Positions 7,412 to 16,078 of a DNA stretch of 42,957 nucleotides are shown in pieces. The DNA is taken from NCBI GenBank assembly GCA_022819945.1, contig JAJEGI010000066.1:1-42957 (forward strand), read 5' to 3'. Both the position numbers and the translations under genes were made by a program. Origin of the DNA: Candidatus Poribacteria bacterium. GTDB taxonomy: Bacteria; Poribacteria; WGA-4E; WGA-3G. Below the pieces are notes generated by a model. That model was not told the DNA's origin. It worked only from the letters and a program-made list of their open reading frames with translations, and ran no database searches. Each line of letters begins with the position of its first letter. Within the stretch, counting starts at the first letter, position 1.

Positions 7412-10372
7412 TTACTCCTCATCATACCAACTCGGAAAATCAATCCCCTTCAACTTAAGTTTCGCCAACTCGGCATCAAGATCGCACTTCGACTGTTTCC
7501 CACCGTGGATGCTCGGTTCAGCGCAGAGCATCTCGCGGAGTGTCTGCATGGATTCAAGCACGTTGTCGCTCGTAATTCCCAATACCTCTGTTAGTAGATA
7601 GCGGTCTAATTCTTTGCGCACAGGATCATGAGCGCATTCATTGACAGGCAGCATCCGCTTACACTTCAGACGTTCAAAAATTGACTCAGCGTTTGCTAAC
7701 GTCTTATCGGAGAGTTCGCGCACATCCAGCGTGGGTAGAGTTCTTAATGTTGTTAGCCTTAATTTTCCGCGTCCAGCAGTTTGTTTACCACTGTGCAACC
7801 AGTGACAGAAAAGTCCTAAAGTTGAATTGCACCACAGTGTCCAAGGAATCTCGTATCTTGGATTTTCAAATGCTACGTTTGTTATTAATGTTGGCCCAAT
7901 AGCAGACTGCTCAGTAAAAAGAGCTATTATTGAACAGGCAGTGAATCTTGGAACCATGTTGTAATGCGTTCTGCTGTTTCGATCTACTCGATTTTGCACT
8001 TTAGTTTCTGCGTCAGGAACGGGTATTACACGCGAATCAGGAAGCACAAGCATTGATCGCTGCACTTCGCTCTTTGCATTCCATAAGCAAGCGTACCCAT
8101 CTTCGTTGGGTCGAAAACCTTCCACTTTACGAAACACACCCCTAACCTCAGCCAGTCCCAAAGTTGCTATGTCTCCGACTTGGCAAATTGGGATCTCAGT
8201 AGCCGTTTCTTGTAACGCTTGTAGTGGTAGTTCTAATTTACCTTTCTTCAATCGTCGGGCAGATTGAAGGACTGCCATAGATTTCACACGCACTGCAACC
8301 CACCCTTCACCAGAAGGTAATGGACAATCAAGCATACATCCGAGAATTTCCTCTCCAACCTTCATCTGATCGCCGCCACTTGGCGTATCTTCTAATCGGT
8401 ACGTGCCGTTGCTTCGGATAATTCTATTCGTAATCTCAAAAGCCTCAAGTAAACTTTTTGGACGTTGGTTTAGACAGACAAACTTGCCGCGACCTGTGTT
8501 ATCACCTTTTCCCTTTGTTGCCACGATGATACATTCCGCCATGTCTGTATCAGCCGAGAAAGCACAATCAATTCCCTTTGCTTCAGCAATAGTTATCACA
8601 ACTACATTGTGGTATTCTGTTGCCCACATATCACGTAGTTTTTGGGAAGTTGGTGAAGCAAGCACCGTTGCGGGAAGAATAAAACCCATTGTGCCTTTAG
8701 GCTTAAGCATTCTGTGTGCAAGTTCTACAAAATATGAACTGAGTCCTGCTTGCCCATCAGCTACATCGGTTACTTTTTTACTGAGTATTGTTTGCATTAT
8801 TTTCGTATATTCTTGAGGTCGGTCGCTGCCTTGGAACGGCGATTTAGCACCATCTATGCCAGCAGGGTCTGCCCCCGGTTTTGTAAAAGGTGGATTTTGA
8901 ATAACAACATCAAATTTTTTGTAAGGAAATTCTTTTTGAAGATCAACAATCCTGTTTTCTTCACCACCGATCTGTTCAGCATCTGTATCAAACAATTTCA
9001 TATCATCAAGTAATTCAAGTGAACCAACTGCGTAATCACCATTGTCTAATTTACCATAAGGGGCAGTGAGAATCCGTGTTCCGCCAAGTTTCATATCGGC
9101 ATATCTACTCGCAAGTGCAGCCGCGGTGAGGTGTGTTGCATTCGGCATAATGTCTACACCACCGATGTTCTTCTCCAACATTCGCTGATGGATGTCCCTG
9201 CCGTTGCCACCTGATTGTTCATACAGAGACAAGATACGTTGATAGACACCGTTGAGGAGCGCGCCTGTTCCGCAAGCGAAGTCTGCGACTTTCGGGAGTG
9301 GACCTTTCGGCAGTTCAGGCATCACAAGCGTAGAAAGCAGCACCGCGCTTTCTGGAAGTGTATAGTTCGCCTTTACGTATTTCCTGTCAGTGATGAGTTT
9401 TTGGAATACGATACCCGCGAGTTCGTGAATTTGTGCGATGCCTGTATCAACAAGGTCTTTAGCAGCCTCACAGAGGAGTTTCAAGATATGTTTGACGAGT
9501 CTGTCATCCGTAGCGAGTGCCTCAACGAGGTTTCGGGCATCCTCAAAGATTGGACGGTAATTGACCTTGAGAATCGCGTTCCAGTCCTCAATAACATCAG
9601 CATAATCAATTATCGGTAGGAGTTGTCGGAGTGAGCGGACAGATTCCATCTCTGCTTTACCAGCGAGGGAACTTTGGAAAACGAACGCATCGGTGATAAT
9701 CAAGGCTGCCATGCGGAGGGTTTGGATGTTCGGTTTTTCTGCTGTGTTATCTTCCGCTTTAGAGAAAACCTCTTGGTGCAGAATCGTCTCAATTTTTTTA
9801 GCGATGGCAGGATGATCAACGATAGCATCTTCAAGTAGGTAGGCTGCCTTGTTGATACTTTTCTCCATCTCTTCTGCTGCGTCTTCAAGGTGAGAATTCG
9901 GCATTGCACCAATATGGAGCGCGTTTGCAATGTCGCCTACGGTGCCTTTTGCCCATCCATTTTCTGGGAAATGTCCAACGGTGTCCCCGACGGTATTGAC
10001 AAGTTTGTATTGGAGGTCATCCGCAGCACGCAGTTGTGGATTGATATCTGCTCCCGACACCGTCTTAAAACGGTCAGGATAAAGGATCGCTATGACATTA
10101 TTGAGCGTTTTGCCAACGACGTGGTACTCTGTTTCGAGTTCAAGAACAAGTCTCGTTTCCGCTTGTGCTATGAGATTTTTCGCATTAGTCGTAGTGGCAA
10201 ACTTTGCTTCAATCCCGACGGGTTCCCTGCCGCGTTCAATCACAATAGCATCGAGTTCGCTGTTGCCTTTGATGAAAGCGTTAACTTCCGTTTCGAGTTC
10301 CCATCCGTGACGCATGTTTCGGAGGATGTTCACCAGTTCGTTTGTGATAGTTGTCTCGCGTCGATTCGGCAT
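7412..10372 (-). CDS. Type IIG-like restriction-modification fusion (PD-(D/E)XK nuclease + N6-adenine methyltransferase + specificity domain)
   Basis: The protein has 986 residues. Residues 1-110 look like a PD-(D/E)XK nuclease: NSELDAIVIERG then GIEAKF gives D41, E55 and K57. A helical linker follows. The gamma-class adenine methyltransferase core has DFACGTG (364-370, SAM-binding motif I), VDIMPNATH (motif II region) and NPPF (493-496, catalytic motif IV). The last ~350 residues resemble TaqI/Eco57I-like target recognition regions. Such fusions cut and methylate with one polypeptide, so no separate R, M or S gene is needed. The start codon overlaps the stop of the upstream PhyH gene as TAATG, which implies translational coupling; no independent Shine-Dalgarno is obvious. 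The frame appears intact. BREX PglX-type methylases are an alternative, but no other BREX genes are present. Confidence 0.85.
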   Translation of the reverse strand: MPNRRETTITNELVNILRNMRHGWELETEVNAFIKGNSELDAIVIERGREPVGIEAKFATTTNAKNLIAQAETRLVLELETEYHVVGKTLNNVIAILYPDRFKTVSGADINPQLRAADDLQYKLVNTVGDTVGHFPENGWAKGTVGDIANALHIGAMPNSHLEDAAEEMEKSINKAAYLLEDAIVDHPAIAKKIETILHQEVFSKAEDNTAEKPNIQTLRMAALIITDAFVFQSSLAGKAEMESVRSLRQLLPIIDYADVIEDWNAILKVNYRPIFEDARNLVEALATDDRLVKHILKLLCEAAKDLVDTGIAQIHELAGIVFQKLITDRKYVKANYTLPESAVLLSTLVMPELPKGPLPKVADFACGTGALLNGVYQRILSLYEQSGGNGRDIHQRMLEKNIGGVDIMPNATHLTAAALASRYADMKLGGTRILTAPYGKLDNGDYAVGSLELLDDMKLFDTDAEQIGGEENRIVDLQKEFPYKKFDVVIQNPPFTKPGADPAGIDGAKSPFQGSDRPQEYTKIMQTILSKKVTDVADGQAGLSSYFVELAHRMLKPKGTMGFILPATVLASPTSQKLRDMWATEYHNVVVITIAEAKGIDCAFSADTDMAECIIVATKGKGDNTGRGKFVCLNQRPKSLLEAFEITNRIIRSNGTYRLEDTPSGGDQMKVGEEILGCMLDCPLPSGEGWVAVRVKSMAVLQSARRLKKGKLELPLQALQETATEIPICQVGDIATLGLAEVRGVFRKVEGFRPNEDGYACLWNAKSEVQRSMLVLPDSRVIPVPDAETKVQNRVDRNSRTHYNMVPRFTACSIIALFTEQSAIGPTLITNVAFENPRYEIPWTLWCNSTLGLFCHWLHSGKQTAGRGKLRLTTLRTLPTLDVRELSDKTLANAESIFERLKCKRMLPVNECAHDPVRKELDRYLLTEVLGITSDNVLESMQTLREMLCAEPSIHGGKQSKCDLDAELAKLKLKGIDFPSWYDEE

Positions 10373-11127
10373 TATATTTTCGTAGGTTGGTCCGGCGGTT
10401 GGGGTTGGGAATCGAAGCCGTAGATGCGGCGCATGGTGGGGGTGGCGCGTTCGACGACTTCCGGCTTGATGTGATGCACGAAGTCAAACATCGGCTTGAT
10501 AAAGGAACGACAACAGAAACAGATTAACGCAATGCGCTGCCGATCGGTCTTGTTGGCACCCGCGGAATGCCAGATCGCACCGTTGAACAGAAACACGGAG
10601 CCTTTCGGGGCAGAGAGTCGAACCTCATCGGGATGGTGTGTCGTGCCGGGCGGTGGCTTGATTCTCTGGAGATGGATACCCGGTACGTGACGCGTGCCAC
10701 CGTTCTCCGGTGTGAAATCGTCAAGGAGCCAGAGACTGTTGGCAACCAGTGGGAAACTCGGTAACGGTTCTGGCATAGATCCCAACACGCTATCAACGTG
10801 ATAGCCGCCGTCAGGCGCGCCGGGATCGATGATGTTTGAAGTGAGCGTGCTGAGGGTATAATCGGGACCGAGGAGGTGTTCAAAGTAGGGCATCACCTTG
10901 GGCCTGGCGACGAGTTGCTCGTACATCTCGCCTTTGTTGACTAACCAGCGGACGTGCTGTCCATAGCCGTCGGTATGTTGACGTGCCAAACCGTTCTGTT
11001 TCTCTTCTTCTGCCAACCGAAGTATATCGGTTCTGTATACTTTGATTTCTTCGTCGGAAAGCACATCTGGAATAACAATACATCCCCGTTCATCCAATTG
11101 CTTCTTTTCTGCGTCGGTGATACCCAT
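10372..11127 (-). CDS. Phytanoyl-CoA dioxygenase (PhyH) family protein coupled to the restriction-methylase gene
   Basis: The protein has 251 residues. It is a complete PhyH domain: the start MGITDAEKKQLDERG is typical of poribacterial/planctomycetal members, GGYHVDS gives the iron ligands H110 and D112, AIWHSAG the distal His (H187), and DRQRIAL the 2-oxoglutarate Arg. It should be a cytosolic oxygenase with unknown substrate. It is not closely similar to the tandem PhyH pair. The stop codon overlaps the ATG of the restriction-methylase gene by one base (TAATG), an arrangement unusual for a metabolic gene and a defence gene. Either they share a transcript by chance insertion or the oxygenase has a role tied to the methylase. 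GGAG lies about 10 bases upstream of the ATG. Confidence 0.88.
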   Translation of the reverse strand: MGITDAEKKQLDERGCIVIPDVLSDEEIKVYRTDILRLAEEEKQNGLARQHTDGYGQHVRWLVNKGEMYEQLVARPKVMPYFEHLLGPDYTLSTLTSNIIDPGAPDGGYHVDSVLGSMPEPLPSFPLVANSLWLLDDFTPENGGTRHVPGIHLQRIKPPPGTTHHPDEVRLSAPKGSVFLFNGAIWHSAGANKTDRQRIALICFCCRSFIKPMFDFVHHIKPEVVERATPTMRRIYGFDSQPQPPDQPTKI

Positions 11128-11146
11128 TTTGAGTTCTCCTTCGGTA

Positions 11147-11168
11147 GGCGAGGCACGGAGACCTCGCC
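11147..11168. repeat. Short palindrome of the GGCGAGG...CCTCGCC type
   Basis: GGCGAGG (11147-11153) and CCTCGCC (11162-11168) form a 7-bp stem with an 8-base loop between DUF362 and PhyH. The motif resembles the CGAGG-CCTCG palindromes at 40103-40115 and 40211-40223, so it probably belongs to the same dispersed REP-like family. Confidence 0.5.
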
Positions 11169-11181
11169 AAACGAGTCTAAA

Positions 11182-12396
11182 CTATGCAGCAAAGGTTTTC
11201 AGGCACTCCTCATAGACGTTGAAACGTTCACCTTCATGCTCTTCGGCATCAACGAGTTTGAGCCAGAGTGCGCTGTCCTTCTTTTTGCCGCTCAGCTGCC
11301 GACGGCTACCGAGATTCGACGGATCCGGTCCGCTCCAGACGACTTCACCACCTTGCATGTAAATGAAGTCGTCACGATACCGGTCAATAAGGTCTTTCTG
11401 ATTCTCTTGATAGATGAGTCCCTGCTCGCACGTCGTCCGTCGCCAGTTCGCGACCGTTTCTTGCGTATCGGTTTCGACGGAATCAAATTCCGCTAAGGGT
11501 GCCGTGACTTCGCTCTCCCAATCGATTTCATCGAGATCGACAGTGCCGAACCCGCGCTGCGCTGCGATGAGGATATGGTTCCGATCGCGTTTGAAGGGAG
11601 GTGTGGGCCAGTCAGATGCCGGATCGTGTCCCATCAGGTGCATGCCGACAGTATCCGTAGAGATCGGGTGATCGCCTGCGATGAGTGCGTTACAGATTCT
11701 ACCTTCGCCGCCCCATTCGCGTCCCCACTGTCCGGTCAAGGCGTCGATGATATTGAGGCACGGCTTTGTGATGAGTGCCAAATCTGGAAGCACATAAGAG
11801 AGGCGGATGAGATGATGGTAGTAGCTGCGTGTCCTACCTTCAGGAAGCAACATCGGCGGTAACCCGAACAAGTTTTTCGTGCATAAGGTAATCCCCATGA
11901 AGGCGTGGTTTTTCATCTTCGCCACAGAGACAACTGCGTCGGCATCGTCGAAACATGCACTCAGCGTGTAACGATCAAACATTGAACCACCACCGGGGAC
12001 ATCGTAGTCCTTGAACGGTGGTAGGTTGGAATCGACGAACTGCACGTCAAATTCCTTCAGATGGTGTAGGTAGTTGAAATCGGGCGGCATCCGGTGTCCG
12101 TGGGTATACGGATTCGTGTCGGTAGCGACAAGCTGTGCCGTGGTGTGCTCCTTAATCAACCGCAGTACGGCACGGCAGGTGGCATCATCTACCAATTCTC
12201 TGCGGCGCCCCTCGTAATAGATAATCCGCTCAGGTGGTTTCATCATATTGAATTTCATGACCACCTTCTTGGCGTTCTCAATCGGTTTCCAAGCACGGGT
12301 GAGCGGATCGGTGATACGGCGGAGCGTTTGATAAATTTCCTCTTCTGTTGCGCGATAATCGCAATGCGCTGCTCTAACTTTGAACTGTTTTTCCAT
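11182..12396 (-). CDS. DUF362 domain-containing protein
   Basis: The protein has 404 residues from the ATG preceded by GGAG; an ATG 12 bases earlier lies upstream of that ribosome binding site and is judged unused. DUF362 signatures include VVMKFNMMKP near the N-terminus, VVSVAKMKNHAFMGITLCTKNLFG (split: VAKMKNHAFMG and LCTKNLFG) in the centre, and NALIAGDHPISTDTVGMHLMG towards the C-terminus (GDHPISTDTVG). Many DUF362 proteins are fused to ferredoxin domains; this one has no CxxCxxC cluster. The biochemical function is not established for the family. It lies upstream of the PhyH gene on the same strand with a 54-base gap that contains a palindrome. Confidence 0.85.
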   Translation of the reverse strand: MEKQFKVRAAHCDYRATEEEIYQTLRRITDPLTRAWKPIENAKKVVMKFNMMKPPERIIYYEGRRRELVDDATCRAVLRLIKEHTTAQLVATDTNPYTHGHRMPPDFNYLHHLKEFDVQFVDSNLPPFKDYDVPGGGSMFDRYTLSACFDDADAVVSVAKMKNHAFMGITLCTKNLFGLPPMLLPEGRTRSYYHHLIRLSYVLPDLALITKPCLNIIDALTGQWGREWGGEGRICNALIAGDHPISTDTVGMHLMGHDPASDWPTPPFKRDRNHILIAAQRGFGTVDLDEIDWESEVTAPLAEFDSVETDTQETVANWRRTTCEQGLIYQENQKDLIDRYRDDFIYMQGGEVVWSGPDPSNLGSRRQLSGKKKDSALWLKLVDAEEHEGERFNVYEECLKTFAA

Positions 12397-12476
12397 TTGG
12401 GTCTCCATTGCAAGTGCGTGATTTTCTAAAATAGCACGAAATTTTGGACAATTTTTGGGACCTCGTGCCCGAAGCG

Positions 12477-13232
12477 TTAGTCATCTGACAAGTGCGCTTT
12501 GAGACGCTCGAGTTCTTCGCGCAGGCGCGAGACTTCCGCGTCGGCTTCCGCCCGTGCGTCGGCTTCCTGTTGGCGTGCGGCTTCCGCTTCGGCTCGCGCG
12601 GTGGCTTCTTGTTCGGCGCGCTGCTCTGCCGCCTCTGCAGGCGTTTGCAGCCGCTGCCCCGTCGTCTCATCATAAACGGCTAACCCCTCATCCAGCAGAT
12701 GGAACGATACGCCTAACGTCACAGAGGAGATACTGCCATCGGCGTTCTCCGGTATCCGCTCATAAATCCCATCTTTGAGACGAAACCCCATCAGCGGCGT
12801 GGGCAAATAGCGTCTATCTATATCGCAGAGAAAATACTCCGGTATTCCCATTGACGCGTAATGTGCCTTTTTATGCCCTAAGTCGTTTTGAAACGTCCCT
12901 TTGCTCGAAAACTCCATCACGAAGTCCGGCGGCTTCCCCTCTTCCCATACCTTATAGGTGCGGCGGAGTTTCTTACCTATGCCGAAAGAAACGAGGATAT
13001 CGGGCGAGACGGCGGTGCGGCCGGGACCCTCTACGTCATACATCATGATCGTCCCGGAGACATAAGTATCCAAGTTATCCGCGAAGAAACCGTCAAAACG
13101 GTGCCGTAAATCGATGATAGCCATTGCGTGCATATCCGTCTCAGCCATAGGTTTTCCATCCGATTCAGGGTATAGATCAGCAGTTTCTGTGGGCGCGTAA
13201 GGGATGTGGCGTGAATTTGGGTACGTTTCCAT
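12477..13232 (-). CDS. Uma2 family (DUF820) putative endonuclease with C-terminal coiled coil
   Basis: The protein has 251 residues, starting at the ATG with GGAG 8 bases upstream; a longer in-frame start at 13271 adds 13 residues without a ribosome site. The Uma2/DUF820 PD-(D/E)XK-like core is recognisable: TAVSPDILVSFG, PDFVMEFSSKGT, DLGHKKAHYASMGIPEYFL and LDEGLAVYD. The last ~57 residues are an Ala/Glu/Arg heptad-rich helix (QRAEQEATARAEAEAARQ and onward), probably a dimeric coiled coil. Such tails are common in Uma2 proteins of Chloroflexi, cyanobacteria and Poribacteria. The cellular role is unknown. A remnant resembling an IS end (TTTTGGACAATTTTT, 12442-12456) lies just downstream. Confidence 0.82.
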   Translation of the reverse strand: METYPNSRHIPYAPTETADLYPESDGKPMAETDMHAMAIIDLRHRFDGFFADNLDTYVSGTIMMYDVEGPGRTAVSPDILVSFGIGKKLRRTYKVWEEGKPPDFVMEFSSKGTFQNDLGHKKAHYASMGIPEYFLCDIDRRYLPTPLMGFRLKDGIYERIPENADGSISSVTLGVSFHLLDEGLAVYDETTGQRLQTPAEAAEQRAEQEATARAEAEAARQQEADARAEADAEVSRLREELERLKAHLSDD

Positions 13233-13323
13233 GAGAACATCTCCTTTTCCACAAGGTGATTGAAAAAACAAGCGTCTGTCACTCGGGTATTTGTGTTAAG
13301 TATACCTGAAAAAACGAAAGATG

Positions 13324-15381
13324 TCAATTTTTAGTAAAATTCCGGGCTCGCAACAAGCGGCGCAGGATTTTGTTAGAGGCGGTTCGTGGTAAAGCATCTA
13401 CGATGACGACATCGTGGATACGGAACAACGGGTTGAGATGTTGGGAGAGCGCGGTTTGCAACGCCGTGTGAATTTCCTGTTTTGTTACTTCGGCGTTTGA
13501 TGCTGCCAGAACGGTATAGATGACGAGCTGGCTCGGCCCGCCGTCTTTCGGTGAGACAGCGACGGCTGCTGTTTCTTGAATCCCATTAACGCTGTTAAGT
13601 ACTTCTTCAATCTCTGCAGCACTTATTTTGATGCCGCTCAGGTTCATGGTATCATCAACGCGACCCAGCACCCGGTATTTAGCACCCGCGAGCCAAGGTT
13701 CGGTTTCAAAACCGTTGCCTAACCGTTCAATCGCATCACCGTGGCGGCGTAGATTCGGTCCTGGTGTTCCCGCAAAATAGACTTCATTGTGGTCGGCGTT
13801 GAGCAGGCTTGTAGAGAGGCCGAGCGATGGCGAAACGATGAAAACTTCACCGTTGTCAGAGAGGTTTCCCTCATCATCAAAGAGTAGGAAATTTAAACCG
13901 AGTGCCGGTGTCGTGAATGCTGAAGGTGCCGCGGGTTGAACACGCGTCCCCGTGATATAACCGCCGCCGATCTCAGTGCCGCCGCAGTACTCAATCACAG
14001 GCTTATAGCCAGCGAGTGACATGAGGTAAAGCATCTCCTCTGGGTTCGAGCATTCACCCGTTGAACTGAACGCTCGGATTGCGTGCCAGTCGAGTCCGTG
14101 CATACAGTCTGTATGCTTCCACGCGCGGACAAGGGTCGGCACAACACCCAACATGCTAACCTTCGCGTTCTGGACAAAAACACCGAAGTCGCGCCCCGTC
14201 GGCACCCCCTCATAGAGGGCAATAGTAGCTCTGTTGATGAGGCTTGCATAGATAAGCCACGGTCCCATCATCCAACCGAGATTTGTATACCAAGCGAGGA
14301 CATCACCCGGATGGATATCGTGATGTAGGTAGGCATCCGCTGCGGATTTGATCGGTGTAGTATGCGTCCACGGAATCGCCTTCGGTTCACCGGTGGTGCC
14401 GGAGGAGAAAAGGATATTGGTAGGCGCGTCGGGATAGCACGGAATAGCGGTAAAGGTCTCTGTATCGCTTAGGAATTCACCCCAAGTCATATCGCTTTCG
14501 CGTTGGATCTGTGCTATACTCTCACTACCTTCACAACAAAAAACAATCGCTTTCGGCGCGTTTGCAGCGATCACTTTCTCGTACAACGGCAGACGTTTCC
14601 CGGCTCTGTTGATATAGTCTTGCGTAAAGACGGCTTTTGCGTTACCGATACGGAGACGGGTGGCTATCTCCTCTGGTGCAAAGCTATCGGCGATGCCAAC
14701 AACGACACACCCCGCTTTGACAATCCCCAAATAGATGGCGACAGATTCAGCGTTCATCGGCATATCAACTGCCACTGCGTCCCCGGGTTCCATACCGATT
14801 TCGACAAGTCCGTTTGCGACTCGGTTAGTGAGGGATTCCAGTTCGTGATATGTGAGTGTTGATAGATTCTTGTCGTTTTCGCGTTGCGTAACGATCGCGA
14901 TGGCATCATCGGGCGCGTTAAAGCAGCTTTCGACGATGTTAAGTTTCGCGAGTTTTGTGGAAATGCCGGTTGCGTCTTTTTGTGCTTCGGTGTATGTTTC
15001 TGTCGCTTTAATGCCCAATACATCAATCATCATCTGCCAGAACGTGTCGCGATGCGCGACTGACCAAGCGTGGAATTCGGGATAGGTTTTGATGTGTAAT
15101 TCAGCCATCAAACGGGTAATATTCGCTTCGGTGATGTCCTCGTCCGTAGGAAACCATGCGGGTGGTGGTCCGTATCTTGCGCGATCGAAGTCAGCGTATA
15201 CGGTTTCATATAGGGATTGGTGGAGCGCAAACGGGTGTTGTGGGGTGAGGATGTAGCGCGAAATTTCGTACCAGCAGGCTGTCGGAGACTGTGTTGGCAA
15301 GAGCCGATTAACAGTTTCCGCAATCTTCAATGCTTCTGCTTTGTCCAATCCGCAAGCGATGAGTTCTTCAACAGTCAGCAT
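13324..15381 (-). CDS. AMP-forming acyl-CoA synthetase (acyl-activating enzyme, acetoacetyl-CoA-synthetase-like)
   Basis: The protein has 685 residues, the length of acetyl/acetoacetyl-CoA synthetases with an extended N-terminus. ANL-superfamily motifs are intact: FSSGTTGEPKAIPW (about 325-338, ATP loop), EYCGGTEIGGG (A5-type), YRVLGRVDDTMNLSGIKIS (A7/A8 hinge) and LPRTASNKILRRLL (A10, catalytic Lys). Residues 1-145 form the extra N-terminal cap (CWYEISRYILTPQHPFALHQ) also seen in plant acyl-activating enzymes 17/18. It activates a carboxylate to acyl-AMP and then acyl-CoA; the substrate is not evident. A mildly Shine-Dalgarno-like AGGGAA lies about 10 bases before the ATG. The following gene downstream (12477) is separated by about 90 bases. 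Confidence 0.88.
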   Translation of the reverse strand: MLTVEELIACGLDKAEALKIAETVNRLLPTQSPTACWYEISRYILTPQHPFALHQSLYETVYADFDRARYGPPPAWFPTDEDITEANITRLMAELHIKTYPEFHAWSVAHRDTFWQMMIDVLGIKATETYTEAQKDATGISTKLAKLNIVESCFNAPDDAIAIVTQRENDKNLSTLTYHELESLTNRVANGLVEIGMEPGDAVAVDMPMNAESVAIYLGIVKAGCVVVGIADSFAPEEIATRLRIGNAKAVFTQDYINRAGKRLPLYEKVIAANAPKAIVFCCEGSESIAQIQRESDMTWGEFLSDTETFTAIPCYPDAPTNILFSSGTTGEPKAIPWTHTTPIKSAADAYLHHDIHPGDVLAWYTNLGWMMGPWLIYASLINRATIALYEGVPTGRDFGVFVQNAKVSMLGVVPTLVRAWKHTDCMHGLDWHAIRAFSSTGECSNPEEMLYLMSLAGYKPVIEYCGGTEIGGGYITGTRVQPAAPSAFTTPALGLNFLLFDDEGNLSDNGEVFIVSPSLGLSTSLLNADHNEVYFAGTPGPNLRRHGDAIERLGNGFETEPWLAGAKYRVLGRVDDTMNLSGIKISAAEIEEVLNSVNGIQETAAVAVSPKDGGPSQLVIYTVLAASNAEVTKQEIHTALQTALSQHLNPLFRIHDVVIVDALPRTASNKILRRLLRARNFTKN

Positions 15382-15399
15382 GAGATAGAGTTCCCTTTT

Positions 15400-16005
15400 T
15401 TAGACGGTATGGGTGTTTTGAAGGGAATCATCGGTTTCAAATTCAACGAATCTGTAAATCTGATGTAAGGAAAGTTCCGCGCCGATTGAAACGAGCGGTA
15501 ACACATCCTCAAGTGCGCTGAATTCGCTAAGCACCCATTTTTTGCTTTGACGGAGATAGTGATCGACTTGAACTTGATCTTGTGAAATAAGGATGTATTC
15601 TTGAAGTGGTTCTAATTGGCGATAGCGTATGAATTTTTCGCCTCGGTCATAGCCTGCGGTTGAATCAGAAAGCACTTCAATAATAACCTGTGGATTGATG
15701 AGTGTATCGAAAACGTCATCCTCAAATCGGGGTTTATCACAGGTAACAGCAATATCTGGGTAGAAGTATGAGACTCCTGCGCTAATTCCGACGCGCATAT
15801 CGCTGGCGTAGATTCTGCATCCTTGGTCTGCCAGTTGATTGTAAAGAGCGGTTGACGTATTCATCGTGATAAGATTGTGTGTATCACTTGCCCCCGACAT
15901 GGCGACGATCTCGCCGCTCAGGTATTCGCTTTTGAGTGTTGCCTTTCGTTCGGCAGCAATGTATTCTTCGGCGGTTAGGTAGGTTCGGGCTGCAATAGAT
16001 GCCAT
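15400..16005 (-). CDS. Uma2 family (DUF820) putative endonuclease
   Basis: The protein has 201 residues, the usual length for a single Uma2 domain. Landmarks: LTAEEYIAAERKA at the N-terminus, VAMSGASDTHNLITMN, YFYPDIAVTCDKP (metal-binding Asp), NPQVIIEVLSDSTAGYDRG (Glu of the PD-(D/E)XK core), YRQLEPLQEYILISQD (Gln in the position typical of DUF820). GGAGA is about 7 bases before the ATG. Unlike the gene at 12477 it has no coiled-coil tail. Function unknown. It ends 18 bases before the acyl-CoA synthetase start, so the two may be co-transcribed. Confidence 0.88.
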   Translation of the reverse strand: MASIAARTYLTAEEYIAAERKATLKSEYLSGEIVAMSGASDTHNLITMNTSTALYNQLADQGCRIYASDMRVGISAGVSYFYPDIAVTCDKPRFEDDVFDTLINPQVIIEVLSDSTAGYDRGEKFIRYRQLEPLQEYILISQDQVQVDHYLRQSKKWVLSEFSALEDVLPLVSIGAELSLHQIYRFVEFETDDSLQNTHTV

Positions 16006-16078
16006 GCGTGTCTCCTCACTATGGGTTTAAACTTCACGATGAAATTATAACATAGTACGGAACAAGTTTTCTAATGTT

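Noticed and set aside
7412..10372. BREX PglX or DISARM methylase
   Set aside because: None of the other BREX or DISARM genes is present, and the N-terminal PD-(D/E)XK motif fits a self-contained type IIG enzyme.
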